A stretch of 64,000 nt of DNA from JAJYIW01 sp963781665 (GTDB lineage: Bacteria > Chloroflexota > Anaerolineae > Anaerolineales > Anaerolineaceae): the NCBI GenBank assembly GCA_963781665.1, contig CAWAGA010000002.1, forward strand, positions 4,836,001 through 4,900,000, in the 5' to 3' direction. A program made the translations under genes and the position numbers. This document shows positions 47,359 through 56,752 of the stretch, piece after piece. Under the pieces are notes generated by a model. That model searched no databases. It worked only from the letters and a program-made list of their open reading frames with translations, and had not been told where the DNA came from. Within the stretch, counting starts at the first letter, position 1. The number at the start of each line of letters is the position of its first letter.

Positions 47359-48273
47359 ATGATTGAACGTATGCCATCATATGGCGGTCAAGCCGTCATA
47401 GAAGGGGTTATGATGCGCGGGGCAAAAGCGGTCGCAATGGCTGTCAGAGCCCCGACAGGCAAGATCGAACTCCATACTGAATTGCTCGGGGGGATTTATA
47501 CGAGTGGGATCGCCAAAATCCCTTTCCTCAGAGGTCTGATCTTGCTTTGGGATTCCTTAGGCCTGGGGATGCGTTTTTTAACCCTCTCCGCTAACACCCA
47601 AACTGGCGAAGAAGAAAAAATCGAAGGCCCAGCGATGTACTTGACATTGGGTGTTTCACTGGTCATTGCCGTATTGGTTTTCTTTCTGGGACCAGCTGCA
47701 ATTGGACAATTGGCAGAACGCTGGTTAGGGATCAATGCCTGGTGGAGCAACCTTCTGGAAGGAATTATCCGCTTCATTTTGATGGTCGGATACATTTGGG
47801 CTGTCGGCTTAATGCCGGATATTCGCAGAGTTTTTGCATTCCATGGAGCCGAGCACAAAACGATTAATGCATTCGAAGCAGGCGAAGAGCTCACGCCAGA
47901 GTCGGTCTCCAAATATTCAGTCGAGCATCCTCGTTGTGGAACAGCCTTTTTATTAACCTTGATCGTGCTTTCAATCATCTTATTCACATTGCTAGGACCA
48001 TTGCCGGTCTTCTGGCGCCTGGTATCGAGAATTCTGCTGCTGCCGGTGCTGGCGGGTCTGGCTTACGAATTTATCCGCTGGACCGCTCGCCATCTCAATT
48101 CACCGATCGTCAGACTCATTGTAAGGCCCAACCTGGCCTTGCAGCACCTGACGACCCGTGAGCCCTCCCTGGATATGATCGAAGTCGCTATTGCCGCCTT
48201 TAATGCCATGATAGCCATGGAGACGCAAAAAGCTGTAAAATTGGTTCCGGAAGCTATTGACACTCCAGCTTAG
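47359..48273 (+). CDS. DUF1385 membrane protein (YqhQ-like)
   Basis: About 304 residues from the ATG at 47359. The start YGGQAVIEGVMMRGAKAVAM is the DUF1385 signature, followed by three to four membrane helices (about residues 95-120, 140-165, 200-245) and RVFAFHGAEHKTINAFEAGE with conserved His. The function is unknown. Confidence 0.9.
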   Translation: MIERMPSYGGQAVIEGVMMRGAKAVAMAVRAPTGKIELHTELLGGIYTSGIAKIPFLRGLILLWDSLGLGMRFLTLSANTQTGEEEKIEGPAMYLTLGVSLVIAVLVFFLGPAAIGQLAERWLGINAWWSNLLEGIIRFILMVGYIWAVGLMPDIRRVFAFHGAEHKTINAFEAGEELTPESVSKYSVEHPRCGTAFLLTLIVLSIILFTLLGPLPVFWRLVSRILLLPVLAGLAYEFIRWTARHLNSPIVRLIVRPNLALQHLTTREPSLDMIEVAIAAFNAMIAMETQKAVKLVPEAIDTPA

Positions 48274-48278
48274 TCCGC

Positions 48279-48284
48279 TATACT
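48279..48284 (+). promoter_or_regulatory. -10 box abutting the comEA start
   Basis: GCTATACT ends six bases before the ATG, so the predicted transcript begins about at the start codon. Confidence 0.4.
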
Positions 48285-48290
48285 TTTATC

Positions 48291-48884
48291 ATGAAATCTT
48301 GGGGTGGTGTCTTGGCAGGCTTGCTTGCCGGATTGTTATTGAGCGGGGTTATCATCTTGATCATCATCCCGCATCGGGGAAAACCGGTTGTGCTTCTTTC
48401 CCCACCTACTCCCTCACCGCTCGTGGTTCACATCGACGGGGAAGTTAACAATCCAGGAGTTTATCAGCTGGCGGCAAATAGCCGACTGGCAGATGCCATA
48501 GATGCCGCTGGAGGCGCTCAGGCAGACGCCGATCTTTCTCTGGTTAACCTTGCACATGTCCTCGTTGATGGTGACCGGGTATGGGTGCCTCAGAAGGTAG
48601 ATCAAACTCAAGAAGCTGTCTTAGCTCAAACCGAAGCAGCACTTAGGTCTTCACCCACCCCAATACCCTTATCTGCAGAGAATCCAATTAATATTAATAC
48701 AGCCTCTGAATCCGAACTTGATCTTCTTCCAGGTATAGGGCCAGTGAAAGCTGCTGCAATTTATGCTTATCGGCAGCAATACGGACCATTCACGTCGATT
48801 GAAGCCATCAAGAATGTGCCCGGAATCAGCGCCTCGGTCTACGAGGGGATCAAAGACCTCATTTCGATTTATCTCCAACCATGA
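48291..48884 (+). CDS. comEA: ComEA-type DNA-binding protein
   Basis: A 197-residue protein with an N-terminal membrane anchor (VLAGLLAGLLLSGVIILIII), an SLBB domain (HIDGEVNNPGVYQLAANS) and, at the C-terminus, a helix-hairpin-helix pair (NINTASESELDLLPGIGPVK, IEAIKNVPGISAS). In transformable bacteria it holds incoming DNA outside the membrane. A ComEC channel is not in the window. The stop overlaps the next gene's ATG. Confidence 0.92.
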   Translation: MKSWGGVLAGLLAGLLLSGVIILIIIPHRGKPVVLLSPPTPSPLVVHIDGEVNNPGVYQLAANSRLADAIDAAGGAQADADLSLVNLAHVLVDGDRVWVPQKVDQTQEAVLAQTEAALRSSPTPIPLSAENPININTASESELDLLPGIGPVKAAAIYAYRQQYGPFTSIEAIKNVPGISASVYEGIKDLISIYLQP

Positions 48885-49513
48885 TCGCCCGGTTTCATCG
48901 TTCGATTACATCAGAGGCCATAAAAGGGAAGGTCAGTTCGGCCGTTTTAAAGGTGATTATCGATGCCAATTTGAGGCAGGATAATTTAAATGGGTTGATT
49001 GGCCATCCTGAATTTCATTTTGACGATAATGCCTTCGAAGCTGGCAGGCTTTACATTTCCCAGCAGTATGAGCTTTTGAAAAAATCGACCAACAACGGTG
49101 AAAAGCTGCCAGCCTGGGAAGCATTTGGCCGCATAACCCATGCTGTCCAGGATTTTTATGCTCACAGCAATTATGTCAACCAGTGGGTAAAATTACATCC
49201 CGATGACACAGCCGAAAGAATCGATCCTCTTATGCCAGAAATTATCAATGGTCCAGATTTACGCTCTGGCCGGATCTATTCGCCCTGGGAAACGATGGCT
49301 TTCATTCCAATCATGGGAAAATGGTTGAGATACCTGCTCCCACGCGATTCCCACGCCTGGATGAACTTGGATTCACCCCGAAGTGGTAGTTTATTTGAAT
49401 TTGCACGCATCTCAGCAGTTAAGCGCACCCGGGTTGAATTTCAATTTCTCAGCGACCAACTCGCTCATCTCGGGGGAAGCGAGATGGTTTCCCGATTTTT
49501 AGAACTGACCTGA
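48881..49513 (+). CDS. Het-C / zinc phospholipase C-like protein
   Basis: A 210-residue protein. The HAVQDFYAHSNYVNQW motif near residue 88, preceded by a His-rich start (HRSITSEAI, HPEFHFDD), resembles metal-binding His residues of Het-C-like and zinc-dependent phospholipase C proteins. No signal peptide is seen. It overlaps comEA by ATGA. The role is unknown. Confidence 0.6.
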   Translation: MIARFHRSITSEAIKGKVSSAVLKVIIDANLRQDNLNGLIGHPEFHFDDNAFEAGRLYISQQYELLKKSTNNGEKLPAWEAFGRITHAVQDFYAHSNYVNQWVKLHPDDTAERIDPLMPEIINGPDLRSGRIYSPWETMAFIPIMGKWLRYLLPRDSHAWMNLDSPRSGSLFEFARISAVKRTRVEFQFLSDQLAHLGGSEMVSRFLELT

Positions 49514-49791
49514 TCAGCGAGAAAGAATAATGGGCTCGAAAAGGTCAATAGGTTATGCTTTTCATTCCAACTACAATTTATTTTGACCACGGACTATACT
49601 GGCACGGACCGTGCAAACCATGTTTTCGGGCAGGGTCCTCAGGATGTAAATGCTTGCGAGTGCGGGCTATTCCCTTGCGGGGTAGTGAAGTGTCGATTGA
49701 GCAGGTACAGGTAATAAAAATAATGAATTGACACAGCTTCGATCAATTTTGGATGAAATACGAAGCTAATGCCGTGGGGTATAATAATATT
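49514..49791. other. Non-coding stretch with palindrome and G/C-rich structured part
   Basis: GCACGGACCGTGC at 49602-49614 is a perfect palindrome around one A. Between 49620 and 49710 the sequence is richer in G and C and could fold (GGGCTATTCCC, then GCGGGGTAG). TTGACA occurs at 49728-49733. No known RNA family is recognised. Confidence 0.35.
49780..49785 (+). promoter_or_regulatory. -10 box abutting the yqeY start
   Basis: TATAAT lies six bases before the ATG at 49792, without a ribosome site, suggesting a leaderless transcript. Confidence 0.4.
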
Positions 49792-50239
49792 ATGGAAACA
49801 TTAAAATCGAGACTCGAATCAGGTCTGAAGGACGCCATGCGTGCGAGTGATGACGTCCGGAGACGGACAATCCGGATGGTGATTGCAGCAATCAAGCTTT
49901 CTGAAGTAGAAAAAGGCAGCCAGCTTGATGACGTCGCTGTGATGGGTGTGTTGCAAAAAGAGGTTGAAATCGCGGCGAGAATCGATCGAAGATGCTCAAA
50001 AAGCTAACCGGCCTGACCTGATCCGTGCGAACGAAGAAGAGATCGCGGTACTCGAGAGCTATCTTCCCAAACAAATGACCCCGAAAGAGATTTCTGCAAC
50101 TGCGCAGGAGGTCATAGCTGAAATCGGCGCGGCTTCAGCGGCCGACATGGGCAAGGTTATGAAAGTCCTTTTACCTCGTCTACAGGGAAAAGCCCCAGGC
50201 AATCTCGTCAGCCAGGTTGTCCGCCAATTATTGCAGTAA
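49792..50239 (+). CDS. yqeY: GatB/YqeY-domain protein, one frameshift
   Basis: About 148 residues when corrected. The N-terminus (LKSRLESGLKDAMRASDDVR, then IRMVIAAIKLSEVEKG) and the C-terminus (SRRESIEDAQKANRPDLIRA, then ELESYLPKQMT-like VLESYLPKQM, AADMGKVMKVLLPRLQGKA) are the YqeY family. One extra G near 49968 (GTTGAAATCG) shifts the frame. The domain resembles the tail of aspartyl/glutamyl-tRNA amidotransferase B and may bind tRNA; the function of stand-alone YqeY is uncertain. Confidence 0.85.
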
Positions 50240-50251
50240 CAAAATAGATTG

Positions 50252-52426
50252 ATGGCAATCGAAAGCGTTCCACAAATTGGAAGGGTCAAAATCAACCGGA
50301 CGTTAGTCAAGTTCGTGTTGTTAATCGTGACCAGTATTTTAAGCCTGGTTTCACTGGTGATGCCTATTGCCATTCGCCCATCCTCTTTTCCGCTCCAAGT
50401 TGGTTACGTTTCACCTCAAGATCTTGTGGCGCCTTATGCGCTGACCTACCAAAGTGACTTATTAACCCAGGCAGCCCGCCAACAAGCCGTTAATAACGTC
50501 GCGCCGGTGTATTTGCCTACGGATCCGACGATTACACGCCAACAGATCGAACGGTTCAACGTGGTCTTGAACTATATTTCGACGGTCCGGCTGGACACGT
50601 ATGCGACCCTCCAGCAGAAACTCTCCGACCTGCACGCTTTGACCGAGGTTCAGCTCAGTGATAGTGATTATGAACGTATTTTAAGTCTGAACGATTATCG
50701 CTGGCAGCTCGTACAGCAAGAATCAACCAACGTCCTTGAACAGGTTTTGCGAAATGAAATCCGTCAGGATAACCTCGATCAGGTCAAGCGGAGCGTTCCG
50801 ACATTAGTCAGCTTCAGCATGCCCCAGGATCAAGCTGCCCTGGTCGCCGATTTGGTGACCCCGATGGTTGTTGCTAACACCCTTTATTCAGCCGACAAGA
50901 CTGAGGCAGCTCGTCAAAATGCAAGTAATGCAGTTAAACCGGTTGAAGTGACTTATGCAGCTGGTCAAACCATCGTTTTGCGCGGCCAGATCATCACTGC
51001 TCAGGAGATGGAAACTCTTCAAAAATATGACCTGGTGCAACCAGAGAACCGCAACATGGACATCGTTGCGGCTGGAATCATGGTCCTTCTACTTACTTTT
51101 TTAACCGGCGAATATTTCTATCGCCGCCGTATTCCCCCAATTGGTGATCTACGAGGGTTGGCGTTAATCGCGCTGGCCTTCCTGGTTTTTTTGATTGGTG
51201 CCAGGCTCCTGATCCCCAATCGTGTTGTCGTTCCATATCTTTATCCTGTAGCGGCATTGGGTTTGATCATTGCCGCGTTATACAACCTGGAAACCGGTCT
51301 GGTTTTTTCGCTGGTTTTAAGCATCCTGGCGCCATATGGATTGTCAAACAGCCTTGACCTGACCATTTTCTATCTCCTCACCAGTTTTTGCGGGATTCTT
51401 GTTCTGGGTAGAGCCAGGCGTATTACCTCTTTTTTCTGGGCAGGCGCTGCCGTGGCATTATCAGGACTGAGTATCGTATTGATTTTCCGCTTACCCGACA
51501 CCATCACCGACTGGCTCGGCATAGCAACTTTAGCGGGTGCTTCTATGTTTAACGGAGTTGCATCCGCCAGCCTGACCCTCTTATTCCAGTACCTGTTTTC
51601 GCAGATTCTCGGGATGACCACACCTCTCCAATTATTAGAAATTTCTCGGCCTGACCACCCGCTGCTTCAATACATCCTCCGTAATGCTCCTGGGAGTTAC
51701 CAGCACAGCTTGCAGGTAGCGAACCTGGCGGAGCAGGCAGCTGAAAGTATTGGAGCCGAAGCTCTGCTCGTTCGAGTTGGCGCTATTTACCATGATGCCG
51801 GGAAGGCTTCTAACCCGGGTTTCTTTATCGAAAACCAGGTTGGAGGAAAACATAACCCGCACGACGATCTCGACCCGGTCACCAGCGCCTCCATCATCAT
51901 TCAACACGTTCATGATGGCGTTCAATTAGCCAGAAGATACCGGTTACCTCACCGGATTTATGATTTTATTACCGAGCATCATGGGACGATGATTACACGC
52001 TACCAGTATACCCATGCGGTTGAGGCTGCTGGAAATAATCCTGATCTTGTGGATAAAGAACTCTTCCGTTACCCTGGCCCCCGACCGCAAACCCGGGAAA
52101 CCGCCCTTTTGATGCTGGCTGACGGTGTTGAAGCCCGGGCTCGCGCCGAATTACCCAAGGATGAAGCCGATATCCGCAACCTGGTAAAAAGAGTTATTGA
52201 TATCCTCCAAAAAGTAGAACAGCTTGACGATACCAACTTGACCCTTAAAGATTTGAGTACGATTATCGATTCATTCACGAGCACACTTCAAAACTCATAT
52301 CACCCGCGCATTCAATACCCCGAATTAAAAATCAACCCCCCGATTTCCACTGAAAGCGGTGAAAAGCAACTACCCCCGCCGAATCCGCCTTTACCAGCAC
52401 CTTCTACAGAGAGTGTAAATGATTAA
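50252..52426 (+). CDS. pgpH: 7TM HD-domain phosphohydrolase, PgpH-type c-di-AMP phosphodiesterase
   Basis: About 724 residues. One N-terminal helix, an extracellular 7TMR-HDED region (residues 50-270), then seven membrane helices (about 275-450), and an intracellular HD domain with HSLQVANLAEQAAES, YHDAGK, HVHDGVQLA and TEHHGTMITRYQY. PgpH enzymes hydrolyse c-di-AMP to pApA. This matters because a c-di-AMP riboswitch lies 30 kb away. The order pgpH-ybeY-dgkA is the usual one in Gram-positive bacteria. The C-terminus is Pro-rich. Confidence 0.93.
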   Translation: MAIESVPQIGRVKINRTLVKFVLLIVTSILSLVSLVMPIAIRPSSFPLQVGYVSPQDLVAPYALTYQSDLLTQAARQQAVNNVAPVYLPTDPTITRQQIERFNVVLNYISTVRLDTYATLQQKLSDLHALTEVQLSDSDYERILSLNDYRWQLVQQESTNVLEQVLRNEIRQDNLDQVKRSVPTLVSFSMPQDQAALVADLVTPMVVANTLYSADKTEAARQNASNAVKPVEVTYAAGQTIVLRGQIITAQEMETLQKYDLVQPENRNMDIVAAGIMVLLLTFLTGEYFYRRRIPPIGDLRGLALIALAFLVFLIGARLLIPNRVVVPYLYPVAALGLIIAALYNLETGLVFSLVLSILAPYGLSNSLDLTIFYLLTSFCGILVLGRARRITSFFWAGAAVALSGLSIVLIFRLPDTITDWLGIATLAGASMFNGVASASLTLLFQYLFSQILGMTTPLQLLEISRPDHPLLQYILRNAPGSYQHSLQVANLAEQAAESIGAEALLVRVGAIYHDAGKASNPGFFIENQVGGKHNPHDDLDPVTSASIIIQHVHDGVQLARRYRLPHRIYDFITEHHGTMITRYQYTHAVEAAGNNPDLVDKELFRYPGPRPQTRETALLMLADGVEARARAELPKDEADIRNLVKRVIDILQKVEQLDDTNLTLKDLSTIIDSFTSTLQNSYHPRIQYPELKINPPISTESGEKQLPPPNPPLPAPSTESVND

Positions 52427-52874
52427 CCTTCAGATTGATGATGTTTTTTCTGAAGAAGGATTAGAAAGTGGTGTCATCACTGCAGCCGAGGTCACTTTGC
52501 AGCTCGAGCAAAAAGGTCCAACGGAATTTGACCTGGCAATCGTTATCACCGGAGATGAACAGGTTCGCCGCCTAAATCGCAAGTTTAGGGGAATAAATGC
52601 GGCGACAGACGTGCTTTCCTTTCCAAACGATGAGGATGACCCCGACACCAATCGTCGTAATCTCGGGGATATAATCATCTCATACCCTCGTGCCGTGGAG
52701 CAGGCCTTGGCGCGCCAGGGAAGCCCGCTTTCTGAAATTCAACTTCTGGTCGTCCACGGAATTCTGCATCTCTTAGGTTACGATCATGCAGACGCTGACC
52801 AAAAACAACAGATGTGGTCAACCCAGCTTAAAGCTTTAAAAGAGCTGAACCTGGAAACAATTAACCCGGCTTGA
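52419..52874 (+). CDS. ybeY: Endoribonuclease YbeY
   Basis: A 151-residue protein with the zinc motif HGILHLLGYDH (HxxxHxxxxxH) and the family signature LNRKFRGINAATDVLSFPN. It processes the 3' end of 16S rRNA and takes part in ribosome quality control. It overlaps the end of pgpH by eight bases and the start of dgkA. Confidence 0.95.
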   Translation: MINLQIDDVFSEEGLESGVITAAEVTLQLEQKGPTEFDLAIVITGDEQVRRLNRKFRGINAATDVLSFPNDEDDPDTNRRNLGDIIISYPRAVEQALARQGSPLSEIQLLVVHGILHLLGYDHADADQKQQMWSTQLKALKELNLETINPA

Positions 52875-53257
52875 TGGTCGAATTTTTTCGTTCACGTATT
52901 CGTTCTTTCCGAAATGCATTTGTAGGCTGGGGTTACGTCATCCATACCCAACGAAATGCATGGATTCATGCTATGGTTTCAATCTGCGTTTTTGCCATAG
53001 CGTTTTGGCTGGCTATCCCATTGCGTGATTGGGCAGTTTTGATTCTGACCATCGGGATGGTCTGGACCGCCGAATTTTTAAATACTGCACTCGAAGCTGT
53101 CGTAGATCTCGCCAGCCCACATCAACATCCCCTGGCAAAAGTCGGTAAGGATGTCGGCGCTGCAGCAGTTTTGATTGCTGCCGTGTCTTCGGCAGTGATT
53201 GGTTTTATGCTGCTTGGTCCTCCCCTCTGGTCGCGTCTGGCACTGCTTTTCCGATGA
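52874..53257 (+). CDS. dgkA: Diacylglycerol/undecaprenol kinase
   Basis: A small membrane protein of about 127 residues with three helices. ERNAWIH-like QRNAWIHAM and the conserved AEFLNTALEAVVDLASPHQH segment, with the catalytic Glu and Asn, match DgkA. In such organisms it more often phosphorylates undecaprenol, recycling the lipid carrier for peptidoglycan. Confidence 0.93.
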   Translation: MVEFFRSRIRSFRNAFVGWGYVIHTQRNAWIHAMVSICVFAIAFWLAIPLRDWAVLILTIGMVWTAEFLNTALEAVVDLASPHQHPLAKVGKDVGAAAVLIAAVSSAVIGFMLLGPPLWSRLALLFR

Positions 53258-53282
53258 ACCGAGTTTATAAAAGGCAAAGAAT

Positions 53283-54131
53283 ATGTCTGCAGAAAACACA
53301 TTTTTATTTGGTACAGTAGGTTCACCAATTTCGACTCCGAAGAAACCCGGTGGCAGCGTCGGAGCAGTTATGCAGATTGCAAATCTCGGCCTTGGTGCTC
53401 TTGAATTGGGTTGGGTCCAATCAGTCAGGGTGTCAGAAGAGACCTGTCAGGCTATTCGTCAGAAAAGTATTGAAATGGGTGTTGCGATCAGCGTCCATGC
53501 TCCCTATTTTATAAATCTCAATGCTGACGATGACGAATGGCCTAAATCCCGTAAACGCTTGATGGATGCAGCCTATTTCGGGAACCTTGCCGGTGCTACA
53601 GATATCGTGTTTCACCCGGGTTCATATTTCGAACAACCTCCCGAATTGGTTCTCCCCCGTGCGATTGAAAGACTGGGCGATTGCGTCGAAGAATTACGTC
53701 AAACGAGTAATCATGTTGTGCTAAGGCCAGAAACGATGGGGAAAATTGCCATGTTAGGGTCCATCGAAGATACGATCCAAATGAGCCGGGTAATTCCTGG
53801 AGTTCAGCCTTGTCTTGATTTCGCCCACCTGCATGCCCGCACAGGCGATGGCACGTTGAATACATTCGAAGAATGGGATCTCTTATTAGATGGCTATGCG
53901 CAAACCTTGGGGGATGACGCCCTCACCCACCTCCACGTCCACCTTTCAGGAATCGAATATTCTAAAAAGGGCGAACGCAAACACCTACCCCTGCGTGAGT
54001 CAGACCTCGAGTTGATTGCTCTTTTTAAAGCGCTAAATTCGCATCACTGCCGGGGCCGCATCCTCTGTGAAAGTCCTATTATGGAAGAGGATGCTTCATA
54101 CATGGCCAACCTTTGGGCCACGCTTTCCTGA
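53283..54131 (+). CDS. TIM-barrel protein, AP endonuclease family 2 (endonuclease IV-like)
   Basis: A 282-residue protein. Metal ligands of the endonuclease IV type are suggested by SVHAPYFINL, VFHPGSYFE, RPETMGK, CLDFAHLHARTG and HLHVHLSG. Length is normal for Nfo (about 280), so it may cut DNA 5' to abasic sites, but relatives also act as sugar isomerases. AAAGG precedes the ATG. Confidence 0.85.
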   Translation: MSAENTFLFGTVGSPISTPKKPGGSVGAVMQIANLGLGALELGWVQSVRVSEETCQAIRQKSIEMGVAISVHAPYFINLNADDDEWPKSRKRLMDAAYFGNLAGATDIVFHPGSYFEQPPELVLPRAIERLGDCVEELRQTSNHVVLRPETMGKIAMLGSIEDTIQMSRVIPGVQPCLDFAHLHARTGDGTLNTFEEWDLLLDGYAQTLGDDALTHLHVHLSGIEYSKKGERKHLPLRESDLELIALFKALNSHHCRGRILCESPIMEEDASYMANLWATLS

Positions 54132-54506
54132 TTATTTTTTCTGGGTGTCCTCAAGTTTCTGAAGATCGATCAGCTCAACCACCTCGAAACGCGGCGGCAA
54201 GCTGTACGGTTGTAAGCGAACCCATAAGATAGGTGGGAAGTATCCCATCCTACAATGCATTTCAACCAGTATCAGCGCGGCGAGATTATTTTGTGTGGGT
54301 AATATGATAGCGACCGGCTCGTTTCTCAATTCGTTATAGGTCAACGGGAATTTTCCCATGGCCTCTTTGAATTGCGGCACGAGCAACAGGTCGCTATCGA
54401 TTTGGATATTAAAATTAACGATTTGCTCGATTTGTTCGTGTAACAAACTTTCAGCCTGTCTGATCTGATTTTCTTTAATCGGAGAAGAAAAATTGATCAG
54501 GATCAC
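54132..54506 (-). CDS. Csx15-like protein
   Basis: A 124-residue protein from the GTG beside an AAAGGA that overlaps the stop of the glycyl radical enzyme gene; a longer frame upstream runs through that gene and is not used. It begins VILINFSSPI, continues with NFNIQIDSDLLLVPQ and NELRNEPVAIILPTQNNLAA, and ends LVEMHCRMGYFPPILWVRLQ, PRFEVVELIDLQ. This pattern recalls the CRISPR-associated Csx15 family. No CRISPR array or cas gene is in the window. Confidence 0.5.
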   Translation of the reverse strand: MILINFSSPIKENQIRQAESLLHEQIEQIVNFNIQIDSDLLLVPQFKEAMGKFPLTYNELRNEPVAIILPTQNNLAALILVEMHCRMGYFPPILWVRLQPYSLPPRFEVVELIDLQKLEDTQKK

Positions 54507-54513
54507 AGACCGT

Positions 54514-56752
54514 CTATCCTTTTTCGTTGATAATCCGGTCGACGACAATCTGGCGGAACTCAGGTGACAAACTGGCAAAAAAAGCACTGAAACCAGTAAC
54601 CCGAACAACCAGGTCCGGATATTTACTTGGATCTTTGTGAGCTTCCAATACCTGTTCGGCATCGATGATATTCAGATTGATTTGGGTTCCACCCAGATCA
54701 AAATGGGATCGGATTAAATCGGCGATCAGTTCTACCCCACCTTCTTCGCGAGATACCATTGGATCCAATTCCAATTGCATGGGGCAGGCATTCCCATAAC
54801 CGCTCTGGACAGATGCGATTGCCACAGCCATCGCTGTCGGTGCGCCATCTTTCCGAAATCCGGGATCGGGGTTTGAGCCATGTGATATTGGTGCCTGAGC
54901 AAACCGCCCGTTAGGGGTCGCACCAACATCCTTCCCCATGGGGATCGTATTCGCCCAGGAGAAAAGACCGGGTATAAGGTTGAAACCATGTGGTGTGGGA
55001 CTTGCTTTCACGTAGTGTGTAAAGCACTCTGAAATTTGTTGAGCATAATCATCTCCCAAAGAGCTGCCGCTTCCATACCGGGAAATGTTTCGCATCATCA
55101 GTCTGGCTTTTTCGCCATCGCTGCCGGCCCAATCGGTATCGATATGGCGTTTCAGATCTTGCCAGGTTATCCGCTTTTCTTGATCGATGCGCTGGTGGAT
55201 GGCAGCAAAGGAATCAGCAACAGTCGCCAGTGCAGATCCGTCGATACACAAATTGTAATAATCCACGCCACCATGGGTAGCATCCTTTCCCCGTTCGATT
55301 GGGCCGTGGCACAACAGGTCCATAACCAGCTCGGGGAAAACCTCATCCATATGGTCCATGTGAAAGTCAAGGCATTCTTTAGTAATCTCTACCGCCCGTT
55401 CGAGATGGGCCTCAAAAAGTTTCCATAATTTCTCAACATCTGGCGTGATTGTGCTGTCAGCCATTAATTCGTTGTAAGCAACCTCAAATACTGCAGCAAA
55501 ATTAATCTTGACGCAGTCGTTAAGAGTATATTCGACGCCCGGTAATGCCGACCAGTGGCAGCCAGCATACGAACGCTGCCTGGCAAGCTCGAGGGGATAA
55601 CCATTTCGAGCGAACCCAGTCGTAGTACTATCAATTCCCAGGAATTTTGGAACTCCTGTCCGGTCTTCGAACATGATCTCAACTCCGCGTTTGAGGAGGT
55701 CTGGATCGACTTTCGCTCCAACGCACACGCCAATGTTGGCAGGGATGCGCAAACGGTGGGCTGCATCGAGCACCAGGAAGGAAACAGGGGTAGTTGTGTC
55801 ATTACCTTCCACATCTGGCCCGCCAAGTTGGATATAGGCCGGTTCTCGCAAGATCATGCAAGCCAGATGAAAAGTCGCTTCCTCATCGGTCAAGATGCCG
55901 GCTTCTTTATCGCGTAAATAATACGGTTCAAGATAAGCGTCGATCCGGCCTTCTGATCCGCTGCCGTTATACATACGAGCAGCGATCAAAAACCAGAGGA
56001 TCCATTGGCAGGCTTCCCGGAATGTTCTGGGTGGCTGGGAAACCAGGTTTTCGTTCATTTGTGCAATTTCTTCCAGATTAGCTTTAATTTGCAGGTTGGG
56101 TTCGTTTTCAGCCAAACGCTGGGCTTCCACAGCATGCTTTTGAATCCACCCCTGGAGGCCTAAGATGATGGCTTCCAAACCATCATAAAACCCCATCGAG
56201 TTGAGATCCGTTAATCGCGCGATAACTACGGACTCGTTCTAAAATGCCTCCCCAACCTTGCTCTAAACCGATATTCATATCCTGGTTGAAATGTTGGGTT
56301 GCGCCGATACCTGGCAAAAGCTTGTATTTGTCGATTCCATACATTAAATGTGAAAAATCAAAATCGGGATTCCAGTGAGGGTCGCGGTAAGACATGAAGT
56401 TGACCATATAGGCTCCGGCCAAAGAACTGACCGGGTCGATATAGACTGGATGGCAGTCAAGTAATTCCTTAAAGTTCTCACCGCAGGACTTAGGCCCAAA
56501 AAAACCGCCGCTGGGATGGTTCGGTTTCGCTTCAAATCCTTTTAACAAGCAGTCGACGATTGGCATTCCGGAAGAGCTCATCGTTTCGACCAGTTTGCGG
56601 TCATCCTTGGGCGGAAGGATCAAACCATGGTCGTCGTGGTCCATCGCACCGACCACATCTTGTTTCTCTTTCGTTTCTAAGAGCTTGGAGGCTCTAAGAG
56701 TCTGGAGGCGTTGGTCATAGGTAAAGGTTTCATCGATTATTGCAGTGTCCAT
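54514..56752 (-). CDS. Glycyl radical enzyme (pyruvate formate-lyase family), one frameshift
   Basis: About 745 residues when one extra G in GATGGGGTTTT near 56187-56190 is removed. The radical-bearing C-terminal motif is VVRVTGFSAFFASLS with the conserved Gly, and the active-site Cys is in RSYAGCHWSALPG. The N-terminal PFL domain (NHPSGGFFGPKSCGENFKEL) is present. No radical SAM activase gene is adjacent. The sequence does not show the YxCxE of choline lyase or glycerol dehydratase, so the substrate is unknown. The small Csx15-like gene follows directly. Confidence 0.85.

Noticed and set aside
49620..49710. An FMN riboswitch, suggested by TTTTCGGGCAGGGT.
   Set aside because: The remaining conserved blocks are missing and the downstream gene has no link to flavin.
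54507..54662. A longer N-terminus with a signal-like segment for the Csx15-like protein.
   Set aside because: Those codons are the other frame of the glycyl radical enzyme's conserved C-terminus; the GTG at 54506 has its own ribosome site.
56183..56200. A second selenocysteine in the glycyl radical enzyme, since TGA ends the first frame.
   Set aside because: The continuation lies in a different frame and starts before the TGA, so this is a one-base shift in a G-run, not recoding.
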